From contig CM035808.1 of the NCBI GenBank assembly GCA_020466095.1, positions 54,212,073 to 54,276,072 of the forward strand: DNA of 64,000 nucleotides, read 5' to 3'. This document shows positions 23,801 through 36,192 of this stretch, piece after piece. A program made the position numbers and the translations under genes. Source of the stretch: Chlorops oryzae. Taxonomy: Eukaryota; Arthropoda; Insecta; Diptera; Chloropidae. The notes beneath the pieces were generated by a model. That model saw nothing but the letters and a program-made list of their open reading frames with translations, had not been told where the DNA came from and made no database searches. Positions within the stretch are counted from its first letter, which is position 1. Every line of letters starts with the position of its first letter.

Positions 23801-23829
23801 TTTAACTTTCGCGGTGAGTGATCGTTTTC

Positions 23830-25670
23830 TCTGTCATATCATCAATATAAACATAGTTTATTTGCCCTATATTCTCCTAAAGGACGTCATCTATCATTCG
23901 CTGGAAAATCGCCAGAGTATTTCTCATTCCCAATGGAAGCCTTAAGAATTCATCTTTTCCTTACATTGTGAAGAAGGGTGTTTTCGGAATGTCGCTATTT
24001 TTCATAAGAGATTGGTGGAATCCAGAGGTAAGGTCTAAAGTTCTGAAATATTTTTCCTGGCCAAGACTAGCTAATGTAAAATCGAACACCATGCGGTATT
24101 GTGTCTCTCCATTTGGTTTCGCTTTTTTAGGTACCACCCAAATTGGTTTATTGTAGGGGCTATCGGATTTTCGGATGACATTTTCTCAAAGATGCTCGTC
24201 AATTTGTCTGTCAACTTTCTCACGCATATTGGCGGAGCAAGGGTAGCTTTTCTTGTAAATTGGCCTTTGCGTGCTAGTTTTAATTTCGGCTCAAACTCTC
24301 GCAACCACAACTGAACTTCTGTCAAGTGGTTCAAATAAATCATTATATTTTTCTAATATGGAGTGAAGATAATTTTCAGTAATTTTTGAAATTTGTAAAC
24401 TGGAAATCTTTCTCGTGTTTACTTCTAGCGTTAGATTTTGTTTCAGGGGCTTAACTACAAATATCAGGATTTATTATAAGGAAATTAAGATCCCAGTCGA
24501 GAACGGCCTTACCTTCGAGAAGCGTGTCGTCACCAATTATCCCGTCAAAGGACTCAAGACCGGAGAGCACAAAAACGTGGTATCCACACTTCGATCAACA
24601 AAATCAAAAGATTTCCCGGAAACTTTTTCGTTTATTTTTATCTTTCCTGCAGCCGAATTTACCACGAAGGGTTTTTCAACTGCAATAGGATTTTCTGCTA
24701 CGGAGGGGCTGATGTTATTTTTATTAGCTCCAGTGTGGACCAGAAATTTCAATCTGCAATTTTCATTTGTACCGTATTCTAAATATGGTGCGCCTGAAAC
24801 GAGGCTCCTGTTGTAAAATTTACCTCGTCTGAACAAGGCTCATTTTGAGAATCATCCTGAGCCTCGCAGGCTTTCTTTGCTTTTAGACGCAGAATTGTCT
24901 ACAGGCGCTTCTTCTGTAACCTCTTCTGCCGGGACCGTATAGACCATTTTCTTGTATTCCATTTTTACACTCGGTTTGTAGCTGTTGGCTTAGGTGGAGG
25001 ATAACTATTGAATCTATTATTAAAAGATCTTCGGGGTGCATTTTGGGGGAAGCTATTAGAAAAGAATCTTCTTATTGGTGGATTCTGTCTGGTTTCGGCT
25101 TTGCTCATTTGGTTAAATGGAATTGTTTTTGGATTTGGAATTCCTGTGGGATGATTCGGGTAACGCCTAACGTTACGTTACGCGCACAAATACGTCCTAT
25201 GCCTTGTTTCTATAGGCGTCGACTAATGCAGTTACCATTTCTTGAGAGTACGATTGTGTTTTCACTTTATTGATTATGAGAGAATGCTGATGGTTTACTA
25301 AATCATAAAAAGTGTGTAACTTTTGGCGCTTCTGCATTAACTGCCCTATCTGATACTCTAAGGTCCGAAAGTCGCGCATATCCGCGTAATGCAAAGAGAG
25401 ACATATTTTAATAGTTGGCCAATCATCGTCGAAGATGTAAAAAACAAGGGCAGCATTTGCACCACCCCTTATTTTTCCTCTCTCAAAATAGCTCTGTGGA
25501 TAGGATGTGATTTCACTATTTCATAGTCATTCCAAATTGCCTGGAAGTTATGAACCCACGAGATGTATTGACCTGAGTTTCCTTTGAACGCGCGAAGCTC
25601 CTTAACACAATCTCGGAGCTAAGAAATTTCATTCAGCCCTTTATCAGTCTGGGGAGCTGCTATCACGGCG
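23830..25670 (-). pseudogene. Ty3/gypsy gag-PR-RT relic, minus strand
   Basis: From high to low coordinates, a Gag segment (APQTDKGLNEIS near 25640, then FRTLEYQIGQLMQKRQKLHT at about 25370), a protease-like segment FLVHTGANKNNIS near 24740 (H replaces the catalytic D of DTGA) and the start of reverse transcriptase (GWYLKKRNQMERHN, then a FRTLDLTSGFHQ block near 24010-24050). The order and motifs fit a 17.6/297/mdg1-type element. There are many stops and frameshifts; the RT palm, RNase H and integrase are missing where the LINE fragment begins (about 23800). Confidence 0.65.
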
Positions 25671-25765
25671 CCGGCACACAGTCTCGCTAGAGCAATGAAA
25701 TTTGGAATAGAGGTTTACTTTCATAAAACTAAGAAATTTTGAAAAACAATGGTCCAGCCCTAGGG
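25671..25765. mobile_element. Possible Transib end fragment
   Basis: CACAGTCTCGCTAGAGCAATGAAATTTGG starts at about 25671, close to the Transib ends of this window (CACAGTG..., CTAGAGCAATGAAATTTAGCA in the 11821-13797 element), and a CCCTAGGGC word follows. No opposite end or target duplication was located, so it is either a truncated element or a partial match. It interrupts the start of the neighbouring gypsy gag. Confidence 0.35.
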
Positions 25766-26689
25766 CATGTCTTTTAACTACGAAGGATTTTATTACTGTT
25801 TTCACGTTCGCTTCTTAAGTCTTTGCGTACACAGTTCTAATATAAAAAGCGAGATAGATAGAGCAAAAACTTAAGACGCGAACATTTCTTAATAAATGTA
25901 CAGCTACATTACCCAAGTAAAAATGAGATATGCAAAAATTTGTGGCATAAATTCGCATTTTTCAGTGTTATAACAACAAAAAACTTTTTTCTAAACATCT
26001 ATACAAACGTTACGATTGAATAAGTACTTTATTATCTCCTATGCTACACTTGTTTTAAGCGTATTTTATGACCCTCAGAAAAAGTCTCATAACTTTTGAA
26101 TTTGCAAGGCTTTTAATTTAATTTTTTTCCGTTTGTAGATCGCACTTTCGGAAACAATATTTGAAGAAAATAGAGGTCTTTTTTTAAATTTTTTTAACCT
26201 TGATTTGAAAATTATCAAAAAATTTTAATATTCCCCTGCAACGCCCAAAATTCGAACTAAAAATTCACAGTTTAGGGTTTTTAATTTTATAAGGTATTAT
26301 TTTTCTTCAACAGAATAGATTATTATCTTATAATTAACATATACTTTGTCTAGTTCTTTAGTGATCTGACACGCAAAATAATATATAGGCATAAGTAATA
26401 TTTTCGCAAAGTTACATAGCCCATTTTAAGACATTTGAAATAGGCATCATAGCTTGCGAATCTGCAAGTGAATTCTTTCAACAAGTATTTTGTTTTGTAA
26501 AAAATAGTAGTAGAAAAAATATATAAAAAATCTGGAGAGGTCTTTTTTCGTAAAATTTGTTTCATGTTTTTAAAATTTGTGAAGTTCTAATCTTTTACTC
26601 CCAAATATTCAAATTTCTAACTAACTTTTTATGATGATTTAAATTCAAAAAAATGTTTTGGGCATAATATTAAATTTTTTTTTTTTCTG
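25766..26689. other. Noncoding AT-rich stretch
   Basis: Nothing recognisable; scattered A and T runs and no credible reading frame. Confidence 0.45.
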
Positions 26690-28170
26690 CTACCTCTGCG
26701 ATGTTTGCCAGGCTGGTATACTAAGCTCTGGGGCAAGTGATTATTGACTTGTGTGTCTGAACTGCGAGAAATTCGTTTTTCAGGACACAATCTGGCTCTA
26801 GTGTGATGAGCCCGGAGCTTCTCAAAGTTAATTGGGTGATTACTCTTCCACATACTACTGTAGAGCGAGACGAAGTTGGTGTTGCGTATATCCACCTATT
26901 TTGGTTCTGTAATGCGATCCAGGTGAAGCTAACATGCTTGGATTGTAGATTGCAATTAGACCTTGTATTGTTGTTAAACAGGTTGATTTCGCATGAGCAT
27001 ACTGACGACCCAAAGCTATACCGAATTGAAATTTTGGCGCATTAATAGACCTCGTTTTTCATTGTTATGTTAGTTCAATTCATAGGTGCTGATTGGAAAG
27101 TATTGCCCGAGGACGCTGGTTATTGCCAACGTTGAAGTACATGGGGTTATTTCAACCATAGTATTGTTGATTCTATTTGGAACTGCAACCATATTGAACA
27201 ACTCATATTTGTCATGTTCGATTAGAGGTATTGTAAGGTTTAAGACTACGTGTTGGTTCACCAGTCCTCCCTTGACTGTCATCAGTTTATAGATTTGTAA
27301 TAGGTCTTCATCGCTTACTTTTAATTCGAAGGACGCCGGCCAGTGGATTTTTATTTTTCTTACTTCATGCTGTATTTGCGTCGATGATAAGAAAAATGGA
27401 TTGAATTTTACATGACGAGTTTCGGTGAGCACATCCAGGATTAAGGACTGCCTTCTATGAAGGTTGGTGGTAATCATTGTAAACTGGATGGATAATGTTG
27501 TAAAAAGGTGAATAATGCGGTCTTCTTGTAATTCTTGAATGTTGTCGCTTATCCCGTTGATTATTTTACTTATCTGATGATCGATATTTTCGAATTTTGT
27601 TTGGATTGTTGCCTGATCATGCTTTAGGATATTAATCTTTAAATCTATGATAGACGTATGGTTTTTTAGCAGGCTGAGCAGGTGGTGTTCATTATCCTTG
27701 ACTTTCATTATCGTATCTGACATCTGTTCAGCATTTGCCGACTCCCATACGCCGAACAATGAGTTTGCAAAAGTGCCAGCAATGAGTTCTCCACTTGCAG
27801 TTTCGCTTTAGCATGGTCAATCTGATCCACTAATGGTTCACAGGTACCCTTTTGTTTGATGTCTTGACACAAGGATCGGAGTGTCCTCGCTCCGTTTGTT
27901 AGTGCTGTTAATTCTGACGAGAAATCTTTTAGATCATAGAAGATGATTAGTTTCCACTCATTTGTTGCGATTGCCACTGTTCCGATTTCCTCAAAAAGGA
28001 TACCAACTCTTGAACTGAATCTTTGGTTGTGCACATAATCTCTCAGCACTAGTGGTAGCACATAATATCCTAGCACCAGTGGTAGTAGTTGAATTGTGAC
28101 CAAGAGTGCTAAAATTGGAAGGCTGGCGGCTATTCGTCTTTTCTTTGCTGGAGCATCGTGGCTGTCTCTT
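26690..28170 (-). pseudogene. Env-like region of BEL element A
   Basis: The minus-strand frame opens with a hydrophobic signal-like segment (ILALLVTIQLLPLVLG, about 28130-28060). It then has long amphipathic helices (27759-27070) colinear with the env-like region of BEL element B. Such regions resemble the F-type fusion proteins found in baculoviruses and errantiviruses. The segment that carries the basic cleavage site in B is missing here, there are several stops after 27070, and no membrane anchor is seen at the end. It is a non-functional remnant. I describe it only; function in this copy is excluded by the breaks. Confidence 0.6.
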
Positions 28171-28194
28171 TCTCCAAGCGTTGATGTTGGATGT

Positions 28195-30250
28195 TTGGTG
28201 TCGCACGATATGTTAACCGTATTTAATCGCCCACGGATTCGTAATATGCCGTTCGTGTCAATGAAGGGAGAAAGATTGCTGAGAGGACTAGCTTTGCTGA
28301 CTCTTTGGTGAAGTTTGAGGTGAAGCCATCTTTAAACTCGGCACGTTGTATTGTTCGTATAATGGTTGTCAGTGCGGTTTATAATTGGGGCACTTTCAAG
28401 GTAGTTTCGGACTGTCTTGGTTGCTTTCTGCTGTGGTTGATAAATCGTAACAGATAGACTTTTACTCTTTGTAATGTTTTAAATGACCCGTTGTGTCGAA
28501 TCTGATAGATTACACTTCCGTCGTCCCCCGTGGTTGTTACAACTGGAGTCATTGGTTTCCCTTTGAACTCCATGTTCTGTCTGTCGTCACCGATTGCCAA
28601 TTCTTTGGAGTGTTTTTGGGACCAATTCTTTTCTTTCCCGTGCAGGAACAGTGGACCATACAACCACAAATTGCAACCTCGCAGTTTTCTTGGGGGTAGT
28701 CCCCATGAGAGTTCATCTGCTGGGTTATCCTTAGAGCCAACATGGCGCCACTGGTGAACTGCAGTTAATTCCTGGATTACTGCTATTCGATTTGCCACAA
28801 ATGTTTGGTGCAATGCCGAAGTTTAATTTATCCAGGCAATTACAATCTGTGAGTCTGTCCACAGATATGTTGTTACCAAGCGCAATCTTAGATCCTCCTT
28901 CAATCAATTGGATAGTTTGACACCAAAAACTGCAGAACAGAGTTCAAGGCGGGGGAGGGTTTGTCGCTTGAGAAGAGCCACTCGAGATTTGGCACATAAT
29001 AACCTCACCAACACTTGTCCATTCTGCAATGTTGATCTTATGTATGCTGCGGAGCCAAAGGCCTTTTCGGAGGCGTCCGAAAAGACACGCATTTAAATTT
29101 TTGTTGGAACTTGTCCGCTGATTATGTGTTTCGGAAGGTGCACGTTATTTACTTCCTCCAACTCATTCCGAATGGTTGTCCATTGGTCCTGTAATTTGGT
29201 TGGTAAGGGTTCATCCCAAGTCAATTTTAGCTGCCACAAGTCCTAGATGAAGATCCTTGCCGTGACGATTATTGGAGCAAGAAATCCTAGAGGATCGAAT
29301 AATCGAGCCAAATCAGAACAAACGGTTCGTTTTGTCATGCATTTGTTTCTTCCTAGACGTAACTTGACGCTAAATTGGTCGATATCTGGCCTCCATATGA
29401 GACATAACGTTTTGATGGATTCCCCATTTTCGTGGTCGAGGTCAATATCCAATTTATGCCATTTCATACGAGTCTCCCAGTGAATCTGGGTGATCTTAAA
29501 GGGGTAATTTAACAAAGTATCTGTTATTACCGTTGATGGAAGTGTGTTCGACGGAGTGTTCCTCACACCTTTTTTCCTGCTCTGATATTTGCCTTTTCGT
29601 TGCTGTAATTTCTTCCATCTCCCAGAGCCGCGCAATGAATGCCTCCACTTCGTCATTTTCTGTGCACATTCCACATGTTGCGTTAGAAACATGAATTTCG
29701 TCCAGTTTTCCTGCAATGATCCACCCAAACACTGTATTTTGCAAGATGGGTAATGTTTCGTTAATTCTCATCTGTCCGCTGCTTAAAGAAATCTGCACCT
29801 AGCAATACGTCAATCTTGTCCGGTCGGTTGAAGGCTGAATCTGCCAGCGTCATATTGTCTGGTATCAGCTAGTTGTCAATGTTGATAACATGTAAAGGCT
29901 GCTGTGAAATAATATGTGGTAATACCCCTGCCTCTAATCGTGTGGTAAATCCATTGATTCTAGATTGTATGGCGACATTTACTCGACTTCGCACCTTGGC
30001 ATGACTTGATTCAATGCCATTGATATGAATTGGTGACAGCTTAGTGTTAATGCCAAGACGTTCCACTAATCTTTCCGTTACAAAATTAACTTGGGAACCT
30101 GAATCCAAAATGGCCCGACATTGAATTTCTCTTCCATTGCCGTTGACCTTTATTAACTCAGTGCCAAGCAGATTTTGAGTGCTCTGATGTTGCGAGTAAC
30201 GTGGCTTCTTCTGATGTAGTAGCTGTGGATTTGCTTGATGATTGTATCAC
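28195..30250 (-). pseudogene. BEL element A pol remnant (RT core and integrase lost)
   Basis: From high to low coordinates: a protease segment with MDSGSQVNFVTERLVERL (about 30100), a protease-RT linker to about 29496, then a jump straight to the RT connection/thumb (SIKTLCLIWRPDIDQFSVKL, TVCSDLARLFDPLGFLAPI near 29270). The palm with the YxDD motif is therefore deleted. RNase H follows in two pieces (VFSDASEKAFGSAAYIRS near 29080; LLCAKSRVALLKRQTLPRLE; NPADELSWGLPPRKL near 28700). The integrase zinc-finger and core are missing: the frame passes from a pre-integrase segment near 28200 to the env-like signal near 28130. Two clean internal deletions plus many stops make it non-autonomous. Confidence 0.75.
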
Positions 30251-30293
30251 TGCTGGCGTCACGTTTAATTTATTGACCTAACTGGAGACTTCC

Positions 30294-31689
30294 TTATTTT
30301 TTGGTGTACCAAAGTGGAGCAGGGTCTTGTCTTTTTTTATTGCATTCTGTGCACCCTCTTGACGCGCAATTTTTGGCAACGTATCCTGGTTTCATGCAAT
30401 TGTGACAATACTTTTGCTTTTTTATGTATTTTTGCACATGTCGCATAAATCTGTTTTGGTATCTTTTGATGTGACTGAGGTGCAAACCTTTGAACTACCA
30501 CCCATTTTCGATCCTATTGCCTCCATAGCCTGGAAATGATTTTCTAGAAATTGTCGAAATGTTTTCATTGTTTGTTGCTCTCTAGGGTTTGATAGTGATT
30601 TTTCGTAGCGTAGGCGAGTTGTAGAATCCAGTTTTTTGCTTAACAAATGGAATGGCATTGGATCCCAAGACTCTGTGTCTACGTGCAAATTTTTTAAAGC
30701 AAATAGGAACTATTGTGTGGTATCGTTAAGCTTTTTGGTGTTATCGACTGAAGAAGTTGATGGCGTTGAGAGTATTTCATTGATAAGGTTGTTAACTAGC
30801 AGGCGTTTATTATTGTATCTGTCTAGTAGCATTTTCCAGGCTGCCTCGAAATTTTCTCCAATGGATGCGAAATGTTTGATTAAGTTTCCAGCTTCTCCCA
30901 CCACATGTGTTTTCATATACCACATTTTTTGTACATTTGAAAGAGGCTGATTGATTACTAGTTGCAGAAATAACATAGCTCATTGAATTCTTGCCATTTA
31001 ATGTAACAACCGTCGAATTTTGTTATTGTTAGTTTTGGTAGTGTTATGGCGTCTGATTTAACTGCTGTGTTGGCACATGCTGAGGTACTATTATTTTCCA
31101 TTTGTAGTGATTGGCGCACTAGTTTTTCCAGTGAGATATATTGTTCGATATTGTATCCATGCATTTCCGGATTTTCAACCGTTTTATATATTGAAAGATG
31201 AATTGTTTCAATGCTTTCCCACAAGTTTTTGACGATAGGAATGCAAACAATGTCTCCGAGAGAACGATGCAGCGACGCTATCATTGCTTCCTGATGTCTA
31301 TTCAGTTTGATAAAATTGTCATCTGCTGTGGCAGTTGGAAGTATTTGTTTTGTAGTACTCGGTTGTCCTTTTGTATGTTGCTGTTTTGCTGTTGTTAGTT
31401 CTCGAATGCTTAGCTCAAATTTCTCTTTGTACTTGTTTACCACTTCCAATATAGATTGAAAGTACCCTTGTGTGAAGTAGTCGTTGTCCGACGGTGGATT
31501 TTCAAGTTCGCGAATGATGGTGTGGATTTTTTCAAAGTTTGTCCATTCCTGGTGCAATCTTTCCAAACGTTCTTCAAAATATTGCATAAAATATTTCTTG
31601 AGAGGATCTTTGTTGAAATTCCGGATTATTATTTCAATGTTGCCGCCAATTTGCTTTTTTTGCGATACTAGTTGCTCGAATGCTTCCAT
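30294..31689 (-). pseudogene. BEL element A gag
   Basis: The start at 31689 gives EAFEQLVSQKKQIGGNIEII, colinear with the Gag start of element B (TFEELVKLQKETGGKIENII). Conserved Gag blocks follow (LPKLTITKFDGCYIKWQEF, AGNLIKHFASIGENFEAAW, MLLDRYNNKRLLVNNLI) and end in zinc-knuckle cysteines (CHNCMKPGYVAKNC, CTECNKK). Frame changes near 30960, 30700 and 30450 break it into four pieces. Structural protein of the virus-like particle in intact relatives. Confidence 0.75.
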
Positions 31690-32013
31690 TTGATTGAGCT
31701 GATGATGTAAGATGATTACAGATGCACAGTCTTTGGTTATTTTAATGTCTGAATATATCAGAGGCGTCCAGTCTTTGTTGGTTTAAGAATATGATGATCA
31801 ATGACCTGTGATCACGAGCGACGCTGTGGTTCGAGAATATAATGTGGTCGACGAACTGAGATTAAAGACACACAGTCCTTGGTGGTGCGAGAATCTGATG
31901 ATCGACGAACTGCGATTAAAGACACGCAGTCTTTGTTCCACGCCTTCTGTACAAAGATCGTCCTGTTGATCCTCAGTCCAATAAATTTAACTCCTTGAAG
32001 TGTGTGCTTGTTT

Positions 32014-32024
32014 GGGGGTCACCA
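32014..32024 (-). promoter_or_regulatory. Primer binding site of BEL element A
   Basis: Minus strand TGGTGACCCCC lies four bases inside the LTR end. The same TGGTGACCCC stands at the matching place in element B (40453-40462), so both elements probably prime from the same tRNA. Confidence 0.6.
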
Positions 32025-32027
32025 GAA

Positions 32028-32380
32028 TGTAATTGAGGATAATCTCCACATTTACTGAAAATATACTACTTGTTAACACTTATACATAAACTAGGTTAGC
32101 TGATTGTTTTAAGTGAGATTTGGAACATTTTGCGACAAAGGTACTTGAACCAAGTCGCACTCTTCAGAAAGAACACTTGAAATTATTCGAATTCAAACTG
32201 AAAAGTAACTTTTATTGAAGTATGTGCGCCTTTTTATAGTCAAAAAATGCTTATTCTACTATTTACATTATATTACATACATAGTTTTATGTTGATTAAA
32301 CCAGCTATGTACAATCAAGGAACGCGAAACGTTGGCTGCCGGTTATCGGTTTCTGGCTGTGGAATTCAGACTTCATAACA
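32028..32380 (-). mobile_element. 5' LTR of BEL element A
   Basis: On the minus strand the LTR would begin TGTTATGAAG at 32380 and end CAATTACA at 32028, next to the primer binding site. It contains a TATA box (TATAAAAAGG, 32238-32229) and an AATAAA at 32216-32211. No matching 3' LTR was found near 26.7 kb, so the element is truncated there and the boundaries rest on TG...CA and the adjoining site. Confidence 0.55.
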
Positions 32381-32517
32381 AACCTCTCGGATGACAATGT
32401 TGCAATTTGATTCGTCAGCTCCCGCAACTGTGAGAACGCGATTTTGATTTAAGGTGGCACCTGCACGTCTTAACACCTCGGTTACCTCGTCCACGTTTAA
32501 ACTCGTTAAACGCATAT

Positions 32518-32775
32518 CTAACTGTGGTCACAGATGGCGATGTGTCCATAAACTGCATCCAACTTTGTTTTTATCTCCTCGCATTTTTTCCCATCCAGAA
32601 ACAAAAAGTGAATTATCAAATGATGCTGCTCTTTTTCCATCTTAGCGAAAATCACGAAACACGTGTTACTCGAATGGTTGCCAAATTCAAAGTCCCGCGG
32701 AGAAAAAGGGTCTGTTGGAGTCCACAGCCTCTCTATATTTTTCTGCAAAGCGGAGAACGTTGATCCCGCAGTCAT
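32518..32775 (-). pseudogene. Mariner-like transposase N-terminal fragment
   Basis: The minus-strand frame contains MEKEQHHLIIHFLFLDGKK and CEEIKTKLDAVYGHIA, matching the first helix-turn-helix of Tc1/mariner transposases of the type with a ...KSCEETKxKLDAVYG segment. The second helix-turn-helix and the catalytic core are absent; a short in-frame continuation after a gap reaches about 32450. Element A's LTR lies directly beside it (32380), so the BEL element may have inserted into this copy. Confidence 0.5.
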
Positions 32776-33755
32776 TTAGGTTGTTTTGTTGAGTGCAATC
32801 TGGATATTAGACTGTACCACCTTCAATGCAAAAAAGTGTGCCGTATACTAGCGAATATGACTCGAACGTAGACTTCATAAAAGAAATACTGACTCAATTT
32901 AATAATTTGAAAAAACCATTTTTTTTATAATTTTTTTATTTTGTGTTCTTCGGCAAAAGGGCTATTGCTTTGTATTGTTAAATTTCCTGAAGTATTGTTT
33001 GAAAAAATTTGTGTAAAGTTTTCCCTTCCTTTAATTGAAAATTTTAGGTCTACTGGCGTTGGAATTTCCGTAACAGATAGGACCCTTCTCATATGAGTGA
33101 AAATTTACCTTTTCAGGTTTGGTTCTTTAGCCAGAATTTGTATCCTATTTAAAATTTTCTGACTTTTGCACCCCTATCGTAGTATCGTTTGGATTTTTCG
33201 TTGGCTAAATTTTGATTCTCTCGTACTAATTGATGGGTCCTCTGGATCTGATATTTTAATATTTTGAAGTAGTCGTCTGAACTGTAAACAGGCTGCACAC
33301 GTTTTTTTGAATATTTTTGATGTGAAATTGGTGCGTGATTAAAACTCTAGAAATGCAGAATGTTGATATTATGTTACTTCAATAAAAAATGCTTTGGCCA
33401 CTGTTGTTGCTTCTGCATCTGGTATCGCTGTACATTAGACTGGCCAAAAATATTTTTTTTTGAATTTTGAAGATGTCTGTGTCTCAAAACATGAGGTTAG
33501 GTGCGAAATTTTTAGCGCAATCGGACATTGCCTAGTATTGCCTAGTTGGGGTTGTTTCGGGGAAAAATCCTGAAATTTTGCTTTTTGCGCATATTTTTGA
33601 TTTCTTACACTACCACCGAACTAATTGAATGCGTGTTTTTTATTTTGATAAAGAAGTCTACAAATTTATCTTTCCAATGAGCCCAAAAAAACAGTAATCG
33701 GATAAAAACTTTGGACACAAGAGGCCATAAAATAAAATAAGTAATGTAATTTTGT
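32776..33755. other. Noncoding stretch
   Basis: AT-rich, no gene seen. Confidence 0.4.
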
Positions 33756-35241
33756 CATATCGTCGTCCCGGAGTTATTTCCTCGTATATCACAATCAACC
33801 TTTTGTTGGGAAATTGAAGTTTAAAGTTTAACATGGCATATAAAAAAAAATGGCTCGTTGGAAATCGTTGATTCTGTTTTCCTTATATAAAATGCTTTAC
33901 TTTTTATTATTTCTGATCATTAATTTAAAGTTACTTCGAAAATTCTTTAAGTTATAGGGTTTTTTTCATTCCAAGAATTTTTGACAATTCATCGTATACG
34001 CCACTTTTTTGGCAACCTGTGTTGGAAAGTGGATATACGAGCAAATAAATTAATAAAAATTTGATAATGTTTTTTTGTTTTATTTGTTTTGACACGAAAA
34101 TCGACTTAACAAAAATTTTTTTTATTGAGTTCATATAGGAAATTTGTTATTTAAGTATCCGTTTTCCATTTAAAAATAGAAAAAGGAGTCAAAATCATAA
34201 TCTTATTGTTGAAAAATGACTTAACTCCGCATTTCCTGAGAAAAACGACTTGCCACTGCATCAAATAGCGAAATGTTTTTTATACATTAAAGGTAGCATT
34301 CAAAAGTCATACCTGATACCTTAAAAATGTGCCTATTTAAATGATACACATTTCTCTTCTTATTCTTTTTCCGTGACCTAAACATTTCTAAAAAAAAAAT
34401 TTCTAAAAAAAAAATTCGAATTCTTATTTTTGTTGGGGAAATTAAATTATTATACGTTATGTAATCAACTAAGCTACAAAATAAAGAATTGATATGGGTA
34501 TTGTTGTTGGTACAACAAAACTGTACCTTCCACGTTTGTTTTAAGGAGCTGAGCTACCTGCATTAGCTTTGTTGTGCTGTTTTGCACTCATTTCCATTTG
34601 ACTTTGAACAAGTCAGGAATCTATAATCGGTCTAGCCCGACAATTACACAAACCAAGAAAAATAATTCAAAAGCATCTTATAGTATTCTATTAAAAGGAA
34701 CAATAAGCTTGAGGACGTATTTACAGCGCTTGATCGAGCGGCGTGATCTGTAGTGCTACAAGATGACGTTAAAAATTTTAAAGAAATGCAATTTGTTATA
34801 TTATAATAAGCATTCCACACTATTTTCAGAATGAAAATTTTTGTAGGAGTGTTACTATGAGAATTTTTTTTTTTGCTTCTTTTGTTTTTTTTTTCACACG
34901 AATAAATCTTTTTTATTTAAAATTAACATAAAAAAATGTTTCTTAAAAAAAATTTTTTTTTGTTACGATGAGATAACACAACAACTTTTTACTGCGCAAA
35001 TTTCATATATAAATCATCGTATATCCACAAAATATGGATATACGATGTTATAACGCGTAGAAACTATCATTTTAAAGGATATACAATTATTTACCTCACA
35101 AATATCTCGTAAACTATATGGTATAGCAACCTGGAGACTCGACAGATGGATAGATCTTGAAAAAGTACGCGGGAAAACGTGCTTATCTCAAAATTTTTGA
35201 TTTTGTGATATACGAGGAGATAACTCCGGGACGACGATATG
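33756..35241. repeat. Inverted repeat pair with 39-bp arms, possible MITE or foldback
   Basis: The arm at 33756-33794 (CATATCGTCGTCCCGGAGTT...) is the reverse complement of 35203-35241 with one mismatch. The words GTATATCACAA and CGTATATCC recur within. The interior has no reading frame. The arms may be part of longer terminal repeats of a decayed DNA element; no duplication was found at the edges. Confidence 0.6.
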
Positions 35242-35426
35242 GCGAAATCTGTAAATCGTAGCTTTACTTCCAAACGTATACGCAATGTAATAGCAATAGC
35301 AGATACGAGGAAGTAGGACGAAAGTATTATTGTCTTTCTGTGGGTAGTTTTTATATATCTTGATTTATGCATTGGTGGAGCTACGAAGGTGAAGGGGATG
35401 CAGTGCACCCTGGAAATCATACATTT

Positions 35427-35757
35427 CTACAAGTGACACTTAGATATGGCGGGAAAAAATCACCGTGACGGGTGAGGGGGTTGGAAAAATTGTATGGAAC
35501 ATGGACTTTTACCACACAGTTTGGACATTGAACAAAAGCAATACAGCTGCAAAAAAAGTTTAGACTTTCACCAAAACTCGTGTACGTACAATGCCAGTAT
35601 CACTAACACACACTCAAGAACAAATTTCAACTCCCCACAGCTATCAGTCGTTTTCAGTCGCACTCATATCGACTATTCTCTCTGTCGTATTCGCTCTTAT
35701 GTATTCTTAGCAAACCTACAAGCAAATTTGAAAAAAAGTTGAGAGTGTCACTTGTAG
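35427..35757. mobile_element. MITE-like element with 14-bp inverted ends
   Basis: It starts CTACAAGTGACACT and ends AGTGTCACTTGTAG, exact complements. 331 bp, noncoding. No convincing target duplication. Confidence 0.55.
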
Positions 35758-36192
35758 TATTGTATGCTGGAAATCGAGCTCTTGGTAGCCCATATTTAGG
35801 GATGCAGATGCAACTTAATGCGACATTTGTACTCTCATTTCCCTTTTTAATAAGCTACGCCACGGATTTATGCTGCATCTTTCACTGACAAATTGACATT
35901 TTTTATAACTTGTTGGTCAAAAATTAATCTAAGTCGATATTGTTTCAAAAATAGTTTCAACTGTTTTCACATAAAAAATACAACCATTACAGAAAATGCT
36001 GTTTCGAATTTTTCTTTTTCAATTCAATTGAAAGTTATGTTTATTAGTTAGTTATCTTAGTCACAGTTTACTCTTAAATTAACTAGTTTGGATTATTTTG
36101 ATCCAACAAACTGGAATTTTTATGGCATGGGTAATTTTTACGGTAGTGTTTCACCACTTGCAGTAAAAACTGCTTATCATCCTCGTCGCAGG

